NCBI GenBank assembly: GCA_011634665.1
Contig: WAEK01000018.1
Coordinates: 969,501 to 1,033,500, forward strand
Source of the DNA: Mortierella sp. BCC40632
Taxonomy: Eukaryota; Mortierellomycota; Mortierellomycetes; Mortierellales; Mortierellaceae
Direction: 5' to 3'
DNA: 64,000 nt
Positions within the stretch are counted from its first letter, which is position 1. The number at the start of each line of letters is the position of its first letter. Both the position numbers and the translations under genes were made by a program. Below are positions 52,045 through 62,577 of the stretch, one piece after another. A model generated the notes under the pieces. The model was not told where the DNA came from, did not search any database, and saw nothing but the letters and a program-made list of their open reading frames with translations.

Positions 52045-54424
52045 ATGTCATCCTTCCCTTTCACCCTCCAGGTCAGCTCTGGACACCACCAACTACAACT
52101 CTTGTACAACGGACAATCTCTTGACTTTGAACTTCCAGAGCCAGAAGGTACGGCCAGTTGTACTCCGTACCTGCGACGCGTTCGGTCTCATCTCTTTTTG
52201 CATAGTCCGCATCAGCATCCTCGACACTGACTCTCGGTTCTAATTCCATTCTAGATTCTAAACAGTCGACAAGTTGTTTCTCCTGTGGACCAACCCCTAC
52301 TGGTATGTGACAACAACAACATGTCCTGCACATGTCTTTGCCAGTGAGCCCCTGCAAAGCACGAGAAAAAAAGTTGTGCCTGTCCTCGCTCAGTCTCTCG
52401 ACCAAGACGGAGCCCCCCGGTGGTTGGACGACCCAATTCTACGCCCATTCTTCCTCTTCCGTTGGCCCTTGTACACCAAATCATTTTTCTCACCCTCTCA
52501 CCCCCTCACTCTAGGACATCGTTCCATCAAGACGGTCGAGATCCTGAACGTTATTGTTGAGCAGGGAGACAGATTGGTGATCTCTGCTTGTACAGCAAAG
52601 CATGGACCCAAAATGGAGTCAGTGCTGGAAACGTTCGAGTTTCGTGTCAAGGATCAGGCTCTTGCAGCACAGTGGCAGACCAACGTTCTAAATCATGTTT
52701 ACAGAGGTTAGTGTACTCGAGATATCGTTCTTTCTTTAAACGGTCAATGATCCACCACAGACCTATTCATACTCCCAGCTCACCTCAGCCCGGCTTTGAG
52801 AGCTAACAGAAGATTCACAACTCCGCTCTCCTGATCATCTCACATTAGACTTGCAACGAAAGAGACATATCAAGGTCCTTGTGAATCCCTTTGGAGGTCA
52901 GGGCCATGCAAAGAAGATCTGGGAAACTACAGCGGAGCCTCTCCTCCGTGCTGCCGAGTGCACATACGATCTGACTTGTAGGTTGGCTGACTCGCTTTGG
53001 AACTTGACTTGCCCATGGCTCCGCCAATATGATTCTTCCACATTCATTTCGTGTTACCGCTCTCAGTGCTCACTCAATGATCTGTTCCTCCTAAACTCAC
53101 CTACACACACACACACACACTTTCATTTCACGATCAATAGATACCACGCACCGGTACCACGCCAAAGAAATCGCAAAGAGCCTTGACATTCGACAATTCC
53201 ACGCGATTGTGTGCGTCAGTGGAGACGGAGTCATTCACGAGGTTATTAACGGACTGATGGAGCGCCCCGATGCCTCCGTTGCTCACAAGTTGCCCTTGGG
53301 AGCTATCCCTGGAGGTGAGTTGATGCTGACTACTGTGATAAACAAAGAAAAGAAGCATTTTATTGATTTACAGGATACTACAAATGTTCTCTACGACATA
53401 TTGACCAAGGACAATGGACCCTTTTTATATGTATTTATCATGCCCCACTCAACCACGAGCAGGTTCTGGAAATGCATTGTCCTTTTCACTTTTAGGCGAG
53501 GATCATGGTGCTCATCCGGCAAATGCAACCTTGGGTATTATCAAGGGGCGCGCCATGCCAGCTGACCTTTGCTCTATCACCCAAGGCAACAACCGATTCT
53601 TCTCCTTTGTTTTGCAATCATTTGGTTTGATTGCCGATGTGGATCTTGGAACTGAACATATGCGATGGATGGGCGAAGCACGGTTCACGGTCGCTGCGGT
53701 GGGTAAGCTCTTGTCTCAAACTTCGTATGAATGTGAACTCTCCTACATTCCTGCCGAAACAGATATCAAGAAGATTCATGCCCAGTATAACGAGAAGCGT
53801 AAGCAGCCTGTTGTGTGGGCAAATCAGATCCATGATGAAATGGACGAGAATCATACTACAATTGTTGACCGCTACGGACGGGCTACGGACTCTATCAAGG
53901 AGTCAGACGGTTGGATCACTGAGAAGGACCGCTACATCACGGTGGTCGGTGGCAAGATGCCTTGGATCTCCAAGGGATCTGTTTCACACCCTGCTGTCCA
54001 CCCTAACGATGGATTGATCGACCTACTCGTCTTTCCTAAGGACACTGGACGTGCAGCAGGCGTGCAAATCATGATTGGTGTCGAGACTGGAGAGCATGTC
54101 CACCATGAAAAGGTACAACCCTCTAGCTTTTTCTTTTTCTTTTTATTTTTTTTTTTCGATGTTATACAGCTTCAAGTTTAGTATTCATGAAAACCAAGCT
54201 CATCAAGAAAACTAACTTCCTCTGCTCACTCCTTACTACGATTATAACCACAGGTTCGATACATGAAAGTGAAGGCATTCCGAGTATCACCAACGGCTTC
54301 TTTTGGATACATCTCGATAGACGGTGAGCACACTCCATATGAGCCATACCAAGTCGAGGCCCATCGTGGCCTAATCTCTGTCCTGAGCATTGACGGCCGC
54401 TATGCTCGCAGTATGAGAGAATAG
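52045..54424 (+). CDS. Sphingoid long-chain-base kinase (sphingosine kinase)
   Basis: Seven exons: 52045-52147, 52255-52302, 52515-52706, 52849-52977, 53141-53314, 53463-54112 and 54254-54424; 488 residues, phases consistent. The diacylglycerol-kinase-type catalytic domain shows the five family blocks: the nucleotide-binding segment VLVNPFGGQGHAKKIW (about 121-136), VSGDGVIHEVINGL (about 182-195) with the catalytic Asp of SGDG, GGSGNA (about 215), and the C-terminal SHPAVHPNDGLIDL block. The family phosphorylates dihydrosphingosine, phytosphingosine or sphingosine with ATP, feeding sphingolipid signalling and breakdown (yeast Lcb4/Lcb5). The short N-terminus has a Cys-containing segment (CFSCG) similar to the Cys-rich start of fungal long-chain-base kinases, possibly a palmitoylation site (inference). 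No transmembrane helix is visible. Confidence 0.93.
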
Positions 54425-54733
54425 AGGCATCGCAAGGCTATATTTTTTTTTTCCCATCTACATTATTTAATATACTTTTTTTTTCTTTACTCGTCTACCA
54501 AATTGAAAGTGAGATTCTCTTTTTGTGATGATGGCACATATTCCTTTGCAATTCATTATTGACTCGGTTGACTTTGTCGAAACAGGGGTATTATCAATGA
54601 ACACTAGACTTTTGGTAATAGGCCTGGATCACTGCACCTGACTAAATGCGTGTTCTTGGTGATCACAATCCAGGTGTATCACGGTAAACTGGGTGGGTGT
54701 CATTTCGGACTGAATGGGAGAAGCACACAACAT

Positions 54734-54785
<52 letters not shown>

Positions 54786-55404
54786 AGTTCGGAGAAAGTA
54801 GATTTTCAGGGGACAGAGCTATGTTTTTGAATTTCTCTTTTCATGTAGCAAGAAAATCCTAACTAGAAAAAACAACAAAATGTGAAAATAGCCAACCAAA
54901 AAGAAGTCTGGAAGGGACAGAGAAAGTGAAAGGGAGAGAAGGAAGGTGCAAGCTGCAATGCTTTTTATTTTATTTTATTTTTTTGGTATGGGTAATAACC
55001 GAGCCTTTAATACTGTCGGGTGGAGAGTTTAAATAGAAGAGCTGGGAATGGTGCCCTTGAAGTATCTTAGATGGTGGGGACCGGAGAGAGTGTGCTAATA
55101 GATATGTGAGTCGGTATATCGTGGGGTTGTAGGAGTGAGGAGTAGAAGAGAGAGGAAAGAATGAAGGAGAGGTTAAGAAAAAAAGGATGGGGCTCTGTGA
55201 CATGGCAAATACGATCCTGGGCCAGAAGGCCCAGGCAGGGCCATAAAAGTTAAAACTCCAGTTCCTACGCTTGCTTGTGCTGGTTCACTAACCTGTTTGA
55301 TCCTTTTTTTCAAGTAGCCTGTGCCTGTTGTACTACCACTGCGTGTAGGAAATCAAAAAAATTGCATTCTGTCTTATCCAGCTCACTGATAAAACACCCA
55401 CTCT
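54425..55404. other. Start of the repeat-rich island, no gene seen
   Basis: This follows the kinase stop codon. It has T-runs near 54441 and 54477, a pure 45-bp A-run at 54738-54782 and AT-rich DNA around 54970-54983. The roughly 130 bp before the A-run contain an imperfect inverted pair (CCTGGATCAC with GTGATCACAATCCAGG). The position of an A-tail suggests a small retroposed element, but no A/B-box pair is visible. Confidence 0.4.
54738..54782. repeat. 45-bp pure A-run
   Basis: The longest homopolymer in the window. It lies 310 bp beyond the long-chain-base kinase stop codon. Confidence 0.95.
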
Positions 55405-55493
55405 TTTTTTTTTTTTTTTTTTTTATAACAATCTGTTTCCGCTGGAATAGCCGTGCAGGCAAAACTAAACTAAGAAAACCTAATCTAGCCCCG

Positions 55494-55512
55494 GCCACCG
55501 CTTTGCGGTGGC
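55494..55512 (-). other. Perfect 8-bp hairpin in the retrotransposon 3' UTR
   Basis: GCCACCGC and GCGGTGGC flank a 3-nt loop. It lies 10 bp beyond the frame's stop codon and 70 bp before the A-tail. In several LINE families a stem-loop near the 3' end is recognised by the reverse transcriptase; that role is inferred here. Confidence 0.75.
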
Positions 55513-55521
55513 AACCCTCCA

Positions 55522-56871
55522 TCAACCATAACAGCTCAGGTGACTGTTGCCCCGAGCAACGATTGCCGTCTCTCTCGAGACGTTTAAATGTCGCTGTCCT
55601 GCTAGACTATCGAGCAGGGAGGTATCAGCCGACGCTGCGTCATTCTGTGCTCCTGGGCATCGTTGCTCCTGGTGATCAACAAGAAGGGATCCGCACTGGC
55701 AGGCGTCAGCAGGGCATGCAAACCCATAGCCATCGCTCCAGCGTCCTCTTGCTCCTTGGGAAGGGCCTTTCTTCTTCCCCGGAGTGATTCCATGTCTTGT
55801 CTCCCATGCCACTGTTGCCTCACAGCGTTCTTTCCATAAGACTTCAGTTGACTGCGACTCGATGTAGCTGACAAAACAGTGGGCCACCCGAGCTGCCACT
55901 GATTCTGTTACGGCGAATAGTCTCTTCCATGCCGCAGTTAGAGCTGTCGGTGTCAGCCCTCGACAGAGAGAACCAAAGGTCCAAGGTGCCCTTGGTATCG
56001 CCCTACCATTATGTTGAGGGTTTGGTGAGGAGTCCGGGCTTTCCTTGATAAAATCTAGGCTCCTGGCCACCATACTGGCAGGTGCACCTCTCCAGACCAT
56101 CTGTCTAGGAGTCCTCAATCCTGGCACGTTGTTCCTTCTTTGCCTCTCGAATGCTTCCTTGGCTTCCCTATTGGCTTCACAGACAGCTCTCCTCCCCCAA
56201 TCATCGATCCTCCTTATGGCCCCATCCCACATTTCACATCTCAGTTCCTCTGTAGCTGGACATCTCCACACGTGGTCATTGTCTTCCACCTCATATTCAC
56301 AGAGCCTACACCGTCCATCTGGGTACACTTCTTGGTGTCGGGCATACATAACTTTCCCGGTAGGCATCATACCAAAAAGCTTTTTTATCCTGTGGGTTCG
56401 ATGGTGTGTGTCTTTGGTGCTACTGAAGAACGTGTGCACTTGTCGATTGTGGTGGATCATCGCTAGAGTTGATCGCCAGTCTACTTTCTCCATGTTTGGC
56501 ACAGCTCTCTTTGTCCTGCGTTGGGCCATCCATGTCTGGTGTCTCCTCATCGTTGTCTGTCTCTTTAAAAATTGACGGACATCGATTTCGATCTCTGTTC
56601 CTGCACACTTGGCTAACAGAATGAGCTCATCCTGCGCACTCATGTCGACTTTCCAAGGTTTGGTCGTCTCTGTTGCAGCCGCCGTAGCCACTCTATCAGC
56701 TTGGACGTTGCCTCTATTGTCACTATGGCCTCGGACCCATGTAACTTCGACTGCACCCTGTCTTTCTTGGACCACTTTTGCCAAGACCGCCCAAAGCCCT
56801 GCCAGGTTTGCTCTCTGCCGTTTCCTGGGTAGCGAAGCCCGGCAGGAGCCAAGAACCACTTTTTTTTTTAA
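55522..56871 (-). pseudogene. Partial retrotransposon polyprotein: RNase H end plus C-terminal zinc knuckle
   Basis: The C-terminal about 450 residues of a LINE polyprotein. What remains is the last RNase H block, a basic linker and a zinc knuckle (Cys-x2-Cys-x8-His-x3-Cys) near the middle. A further region of about 250 residues, rich in Arg and Ser, I cannot assign. No proper ATG with an upstream domain is present, so a functional protein is unlikely. Confidence 0.8.
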
Positions 56872-57028
56872 TATTGCTTTTTTAGCTATGGGCACCATTT
56901 TCGAGTTGAGTGGGCGAAGCAACTCAGCCTAAAAAAAGAGGTGAAGGAAATAGTAAATTGTTAGGAAATAATGAAATGTTTTGGAGTTTCTGTAAGATGT
57001 TACAGAAACTCCTCTATTCAACAAGCAA

Positions 57029-57100
57029 GGTCTACTGGCCCAATGGAAAGGCGTCTGACTACGAATCAGGAGATTGCAGGTTCGACCCCTGCGTAGATCA
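57029..57100 (+). tRNA. tRNA-Arg (anticodon ACG)
   Basis: A complete 72-nt cloverleaf. The acceptor stem pairs GGTCTAC with GTAGATC with one G-T wobble, and A is the discriminator base. The anticodon stem-loop is CTGA-CTACGAA-TCAG, with anticodon ACG (Arg, read as inosine). The T arm is GCAGG-TTCGACC-CCTGC. The internal B box GGTTCGACCCC and A box TGGCCCAATGG are clear. There is no intron, and a TTTT Pol III stop begins 6 nt after the gene. The truncated retrotransposon lies about 100 bp upstream. Confidence 0.95.
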
Positions 57101-57202
57101 TTATCTTTTGCCTTCTGCGACGATTTTTTTTCGGAGGATCAGTTCTCGTTGATCCTGGAACCACCAAAGTTGTTTTCTTTCTTCTTTTTTTTTTTGGATG
57201 AA

Positions 57203-57557
57203 CTTATTCTCACATATGTGTGAGCGTCTTAATCTCACACACATTCACTTTTGCACGGAGTTAGTACGGAAATTTTTGCACGGAGCTGAGTCCAGAAAAT
57301 TCAGAGGGGTCTAGAAGTCAAATTGTGAGCTGGAAAATTACATGGAGTTAGTACGACCATTTTGGAATTTGCTCTTTGGGCTCCTGACGCACAAACCCAA
57401 GGCCCCATCCCCTAGAAATTCGTCAGGAGGCGTCGAGCGATCATCCCTACCAGATGATTTCAAAAAAATCGCAAGTTGAGGCACCCAACCCACTTTAATC
57501 GGCAAAAAAGGTAGTTATATGTGAGATTAAGCCGCTCACACTATATGTGAAAATAAG
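57203..57557. mobile_element. MITE-like element with about 38-bp terminal inverted repeats
   Basis: The left end reads CTTATTCTCACATATGTGTG and continues through AGCGTCTTAATCTCACAC. The right end, read on the other strand, is CTTATTTTCACATATAGTGT then GAGCGGCTTAATCTCACATA. The two match over about 38 bp with three differences and a 1-bp gap. The 280-bp interior has no coding capacity; GGAGTTAGTACG occurs twice in it. No target-site duplication is certain, so the superfamily cannot be given. It sits 103 bp downstream of the tRNA gene. Confidence 0.85.
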
Positions 57558-57659
57558 TTTTTTCTTTTTTTTTTTTTTTTTTTTTGTTTAGGCCTTCTTG
57601 TAGAGGTTTTACTGTCGATTTTCCATCTGTCAATGCTCTTCTGGTATAACTGACACTGC

Positions 57660-57695
<36 letters not shown>

Positions 57696-58146
57696 AGAAC
57701 CAAAATAGAGAGGAAAGAGATGGAGAGTTCAAAATAGGGCACATGAGTGAGAGATGCAGAGATGGGTCAAGAACACTTCTACAGCCAATGCAGAGAGTTC
57801 AGGAGTAGTGAGAGTGTTTCCCAATCAAACAGATCGAGTGATTAATCTTTCCAATATTTGGATGTGTCCGTCCCCCGCGCGCCTGGCTGAAGACGTGTAG
57901 TCTTCAGGGAGTGAAGTGAAATTAGTACTGAAGCTAGGATACACCTGGGCCTTTGCATCTAGGGACAAGTACCAAACTTCATCTTGAACCTGCACTGTTG
58001 GTTATATTTTAGTAGGACTGGGGAAAGGCCAAGAAGTGGACTTGGGACTTGATAAAAGTTAGAAGAAGAAGTCGACCTGCATTGTGTGGATTTCGAGACC
58101 AAGTGTATAAGCCAGTGCTGAGAAGCATCACGGCAGCCAACGAACT

Positions 58147-58147
<1 letters not shown>

Positions 58148-58180
<33 letters not shown>
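58148..58180. repeat. 33-bp pure A-run
   Basis: One of several long A-runs in the repeat-rich island; it may be the tail of a small retroposed sequence. Confidence 0.95.
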
Positions 58181-58183
<3 letters not shown>

Positions 58184-58504
58184 TTGTTCCAAATTGTTAG
58201 GGCCCAGGTGTGTCTAGGTATGTCAGGGGCGCTTAATCACTTACTTCAGCAATCCCATAACACGGTATGTGCTAAGGATCGGGTTGGACCAGATCGCGCA
58301 AAAGAATAACTCCTCCTTGATCATCGCAATGAGAAGCGGTCAACTTTACATCTTGGATTCGAATGACATGACAAAGTCTCATAGGCCCGCTTGTAAGTCC
58401 CTTATGAAAAGTTTGCCGTTGCATATCTTGATCTGTAACTCGAGTATTATGGACTGTCCCAATTTGTCGTCAATCGCAAGAGGTAAGTGATTCACTCAAA
58501 CTGG

Positions 58505-58532
58505 AAAAAAAAAAAAAAAAAAAAAAAAAAAA
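58505..58532. repeat. 28-bp pure A-run
   Basis: A second A-run 325 bp beyond the previous one. The sequence between the two is not visibly repeated elsewhere in the window. Confidence 0.95.
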
Positions 58533-60584
58533 GAAGAGTAGGAGGGAGGCGCTGGTCCTGATAGAGAGGCCTAGCGAATAGATTGAAGGCGGATCGTACA
58601 AGCCATATGTTTGGAGCTGGTAAATTCGAAAGAAACCAGTTAGCGCAAGCTAGTATTTAAAAGGCATTTGGTCATTAGCCATGATCATATCAATGATTCA
58701 GAGGAACTGCTGTCTGGGTACTCAAGCAACAACGGATGACAGGCCACTAGGTCAGAGGCCTAGCTGTAGTGGCTCAGTCTTTGGTTCAAATCGTTCAAGT
58801 TGGCAGGTAGCCTCACAGCCGTGGCACTGTTTATTATTTCATTCCAACTCCTATGGCCAATGTTGATAATTCCTGTCTGTGTTCGTGTCCGTATCCATGT
58901 TCGTGTAAGTGCTCGTATCAATGTTCGTATCTGTGGCCATATCCATTTCTGCAACCTTTCCAACCTTATATCGCAAGCTTTTGACCCACTCTTATGACCC
59001 ACATATAGAGCCAGTGCTCAGAACTCATACTCATACTGAAAGATCCTCTCTTCTAATCTTCTCTTAGCTATCATTTTCTAGTGCTTCATCCCATCCCATT
59101 TGATTTGGTTTGCTATCAGTTCACCTAGTTCTCTTCTCTTCTCTTCTCTAATCAAAAAGAAAGAGAAGAAGAAAAAATAAAAGAGAACACAGGCTATGCA
59201 GGGTGCGCCACGAGCAGGCTACAAACCAAGCACCCCGTTCTTCTCGGTTCTGCACTTCTTCTTTTTGTCCTCTAGAAGTGCTCACTACCGATATAGAACC
59301 CTAATATGGGCCGTCGAAGCTTCTGAAAACCCTGCAACCCCTCAGTCAAATGGGTATCTCAATAAAGCTTCATTAATGGCGATCATCTGCATAGCTACTA
59401 TATTTCAAGTAGCTAGTGCTGACAACCTTCCTCGCATCACAACTCTGGGGCCCTTCTCAACCGAGTGCTCTCGAAGCATCAACCCCCAGTGGCCATTGGT
59501 CCACTGGGCCCACCGGAACAGTGCAGACGGTGTCATCTGGATACTGAACGGGAGGGGTTTACAGCCACACCGGGTGCGGAACGGGTGACATGCATTCAAT
59601 ACTTCGAGTCGGAGGAGGAGGGAGTGTCCAGTGGAGTGAGAGGGCGCGTGGAACCAAAGGGAAGAACCCAAGTGGTGAAAAAAGAGGTCCTCTGAGGCAA
59701 AGAAACCCTCTCGCGTCGTGTGCCCCAGAGTGTCCCTGACCAACAGCAGTTCGTCAGCCGTTGAACACTCGAGCCAAGCTTAGGCTTGTAACCCGGACGG
59801 ACTACGAGCCGCTTGCGCGGCCCTGACCACAACACAGACGGCCACATCCTAGAGCGGCCCAGCTCGAGGACAGGCATCAGAGTGATGTTAATCAGGGAAG
59901 AGAACAAGGAACAAACAAGGGGGAAGGGAGGAACGATAACCCAAAGGAATGGAAAAAAAGGTGGTCGCGAGGTGGAGCACACCTCGGCCACAAAAGAAAT
60001 AACGGCGAAGGGGTGAAGGGAGAGTGGAGGGAGAGGGGGGGGCTTTTTTTTTCTCTCTCTACCTGGCGCTTGTGCTCCGGGGTGCTGTAGTGCTGTAGTG
60101 TCGATGTGTCGAGGTGGTGGAGTTGGGGTTGGTGGAGTTGGGGGGTGCTGAGGTGCTGGATTCCTGGAGTGCTGATTTGGAGTCCTGAAGTGCCGGTCCA
60201 GGTTTCCACTCATGGGGAGAGGAGGATAGGGGAAGGGAGTGTGGAGCGAGAGGGTTGGAGAGAGAAGAAAGAGAAAGAAAGAGAAAGGAAAGAAAGAAAA
60301 AAAGAGAAAGAAAAAAGAAAAATAGTGGCGCGGGTCAAGCGAGCGCACTGTGTGGAGTATGGGATGGGCAGAGCGCGTTTGTTAGTGTGTGGGCAAGACA
60401 GCAGCATCTCTGACATCATCTCTGGCAGCATCTCTGGCAGCATCCTCATCAGCATCGCTGGCAGCAACCTTGATAGCATCTGTGGTGATAGCACCGCTAT
60501 TATCAGCCTTGGTAGATGTTCTGGTAGTAGCTCTGTTAGGATCTTCCTCCTTGTCGACTTGGTCTTGCTGCCTCCTTCCTGCTC

Positions 60585-60910
60585 CGGCCAAAAAAAAAAA
60601 AACACAAAGCTGCCAAAGCATGTCGTTCAACAGAGTCGCGCACTCCTCTCTCTTCTGGCTCCATTTGTCTATTTGGCAAAAGGTTGGCGTGAGCCGCTTC
60701 CACCCCTCCACCTATCTCTACTCTCTCTGACATCCACCCACTGACGTGCAAACGACAAGTACTTCCATCTCCACTGCCAGAGAGCAGCAACAACAGCGAC
60801 CACCAACCACTGCCTCCTCTTTTTGAGGCTTCCCCTCTCCAGCAAGAAAAACGAGTGCGTGTTTGTCGTTCGCATCCTATCCGTACGCACATGCATGGTG
60901 AGACGACAGA
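60585..60910 (-). repeat. Inverted repeat pair, copy 1 (minus)
   Basis: Reverse-complemented, this segment matches 61250-61605 over most of its length. Shared stretches include ACGGATAGGA, TTGTCGTTTGCACGTCAGTG, GAAGAGAGAGGAGTGCGCGA and CTCTGTTGAACGACATG. Both copies end in a T-run in the same relative orientation. The middle is more diverged. No known element is recognised. Confidence 0.85.
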
Positions 60911-61249
60911 ACAAAATTCATGTCTGAAGGGCCGATCCCTTGTTCTGGCTCCAATGAGGTTCGTTTGACCTTTGGGGGCGATGTACAAGATGCCTCTTGG
61001 TCTATGACTCATGGATCTTCTACAGCCATAGTCTTTTTTCTTTCTTTCTCTCTCATCCTCATCCTCATCCTCATCCTCTTCCCTACTGCTTTTGGTTGCT
61101 CTTGGCTGATTTTTGCTGCTCTTGACTGGTTTAGTGATCTTGCCGCTTTTGATCTCCACGCCAATCAGCTTCAAGGCAAACGCGCTTAACCGAAACCGAG
61201 GCTGGGCTAGTGCGAGGGCGCTCTCTTTCCTCCCTCAGGGCGGCGAGAT

Positions 61250-61605
61250 GAGATCACCATCCCATTGTGCGTGAATGCACGGATAGGAAGCGACCAACAA
61301 ACACACACTCGCTTCACATGCTCGAGAAGATGGCTCCAGGTGGTTTTAGCAGATGGAAGGGAGCCTTGGGGAGAAGATACTGTTGCCGCTGTTACACTCC
61401 CTGGTAGCAGAGACAGAAATGTTTGTCGTTTGCACGTCAGTGAGTGGATATCAGAGAGAGGGGAGATAGGTGAAGGGGTGGAGGCGGCACACGCCAACCT
61501 TTTGTCAAAGAGACAAGTGGGGCCAGAAGAGAGAGGAGTGCGCGACTCTGTTGAACGACATGTTTTGCGCTTTGGTTCATTAATTTTTTTTTTTTTTTTT
61601 TTTTT
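61250..61605 (+). repeat. Inverted repeat pair, copy 2 (plus)
   Basis: Partner of the segment at 60585-60910, in opposite orientation, with about 340 bp between them. Translated, both give a related frame containing CRLHVSxWxSER and GVRDSVERH, but neither copy has a start codon with family support. The frame is probably a by-product, or a decayed coding sequence. Confidence 0.85.
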
Positions 61606-61672
61606 TGCAACAGCAACGTTTATTCCAGCATGATAATAGAAAATAGGAAGGGAGATTCTTTGTTCCTTTTTT

Positions 61673-62537
61673 CTAACTAAGTTCCTTTTGGACTGTAGTA
61701 GGTGCACTCTTGTTTCCATTGAAATGATAAAACATATGGGGTCTCTGTGTTGGGGTTAGATTTGACTGGTTCGTCTTCCTGGCCAGGGTTGGGCTGGGAG
61801 TCCAGGCGAAGGGGTTTGGATCAACCTCCTTAAGGTATTCCTGTAGTTAAGAGAGAGAGAGAGAGAGAGAGAAAGAGAAGGGTTAGTCTGACAGTTGAGA
61901 TTATGACGTCAAACAAGAGAATGAGAAAAAAAGGTACCTGAAGTGTCAACATCAGCTCCAGACAGCGGTCAACCTTGGCTCGGTCAAGTTTATCTCTTGG
62001 GAGATGTGCGATCATTGTCCGAGTCCAGTGGTAAACACCATCGTTTAACCTCATCTTGTACATAGCCATTTCATGCCCTATCCCGCGATTATGTGGGCAA
62101 ACAGGTTAATGATGGATGGGGCTAAAGCTGAACACCAACCCCAAATACACTAATCTGTAACATACCAAACACCTGAATGGCAACCATAGTGCTGATGCCA
62201 TGATCGGATCGAGTATGAAAATCAATCGCATCCTTGCAAAGATTCGCCAGTTTCCAGTAGTCCTCCAGGAACAGAGAGGCATCCTTCTCCATCCTTGGCG
62301 GTTTGACCTCCAGAAAGGCCAACTCATAGCCTTCCTTAGTAATGGTTGCATCCGGTTTAAGTGCATTGCCCCGACGGTACTTGGATCCTTGCGCAGGGCG
62401 GTTGGCCCACTGAAGATGGAAGTCCATTGGTCGTCCCAATGGAAAGATTGTGCTGAAGAACACATCCAACACACCATGCGCGAATGAATCTTCATTCATC
62501 TCATAAAACGCCAAATACCGATCAGGCAACTTGACCG

Positions 62538-62577
<40 letters not shown>

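Larger units (their letters stand above)
55405..56930 (-). mobile_element. 5'-truncated non-LTR (LINE) retrotransposon
   Basis: The element lies on the minus strand. A long uninterrupted frame (55522 to about 56870) starts inside an RNase H domain: the final RNase H block reads TWVRGHSDNRG...ADRVA, with catalytic His and Asp, while the earlier DGS-type block and the whole reverse transcriptase are absent. About 150 residues later comes a CCHC zinc-knuckle-like motif (CRLC...HVWRC). The 3' untranslated region carries a perfect 8-bp hairpin and ends in an A-tail, seen as the T-run at 55406-55424. Truncation at the 5' end is the normal outcome of target-primed reverse transcription. Its exact 5' edge and target-site duplication could not be placed. 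The lack of stop codons suggests a fairly recent insertion. Confidence 0.85.
57558..60584. other. Repeat-rich intergenic DNA, no supported gene
   Basis: Open frames here are short, inconsistent and lack family features. Contents are T- and A-runs (57568-57585, 57661-57694, A-runs 58148-58180 and 58505-58532), a perfect hairpin at 57887-57907, and a degenerate GTTCGTGTCC/ATGTTCGT-type repeat near 58877-58945. GA-rich DNA follows near 60240-60330 and a CATCTCTGGCAG-type repeat at about 60405-60480. The stretch 59470-59900 is GC-rich and of higher complexity and could be decayed transposon DNA, but I cannot assign it. Confidence 0.4.

Noticed and set aside
56045..56575. Plus-strand 176-codon open frame with hydrophobic runs
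   Set aside because: It is antisense to the retrotransposon frame, which has the recognisable RNase H and zinc-knuckle motifs.
60106..60744. 212-codon plus-strand open frame
   Set aside because: It crosses GA-rich repeats and one arm of the inverted repeat pair, and has no family feature or clear codon bias.
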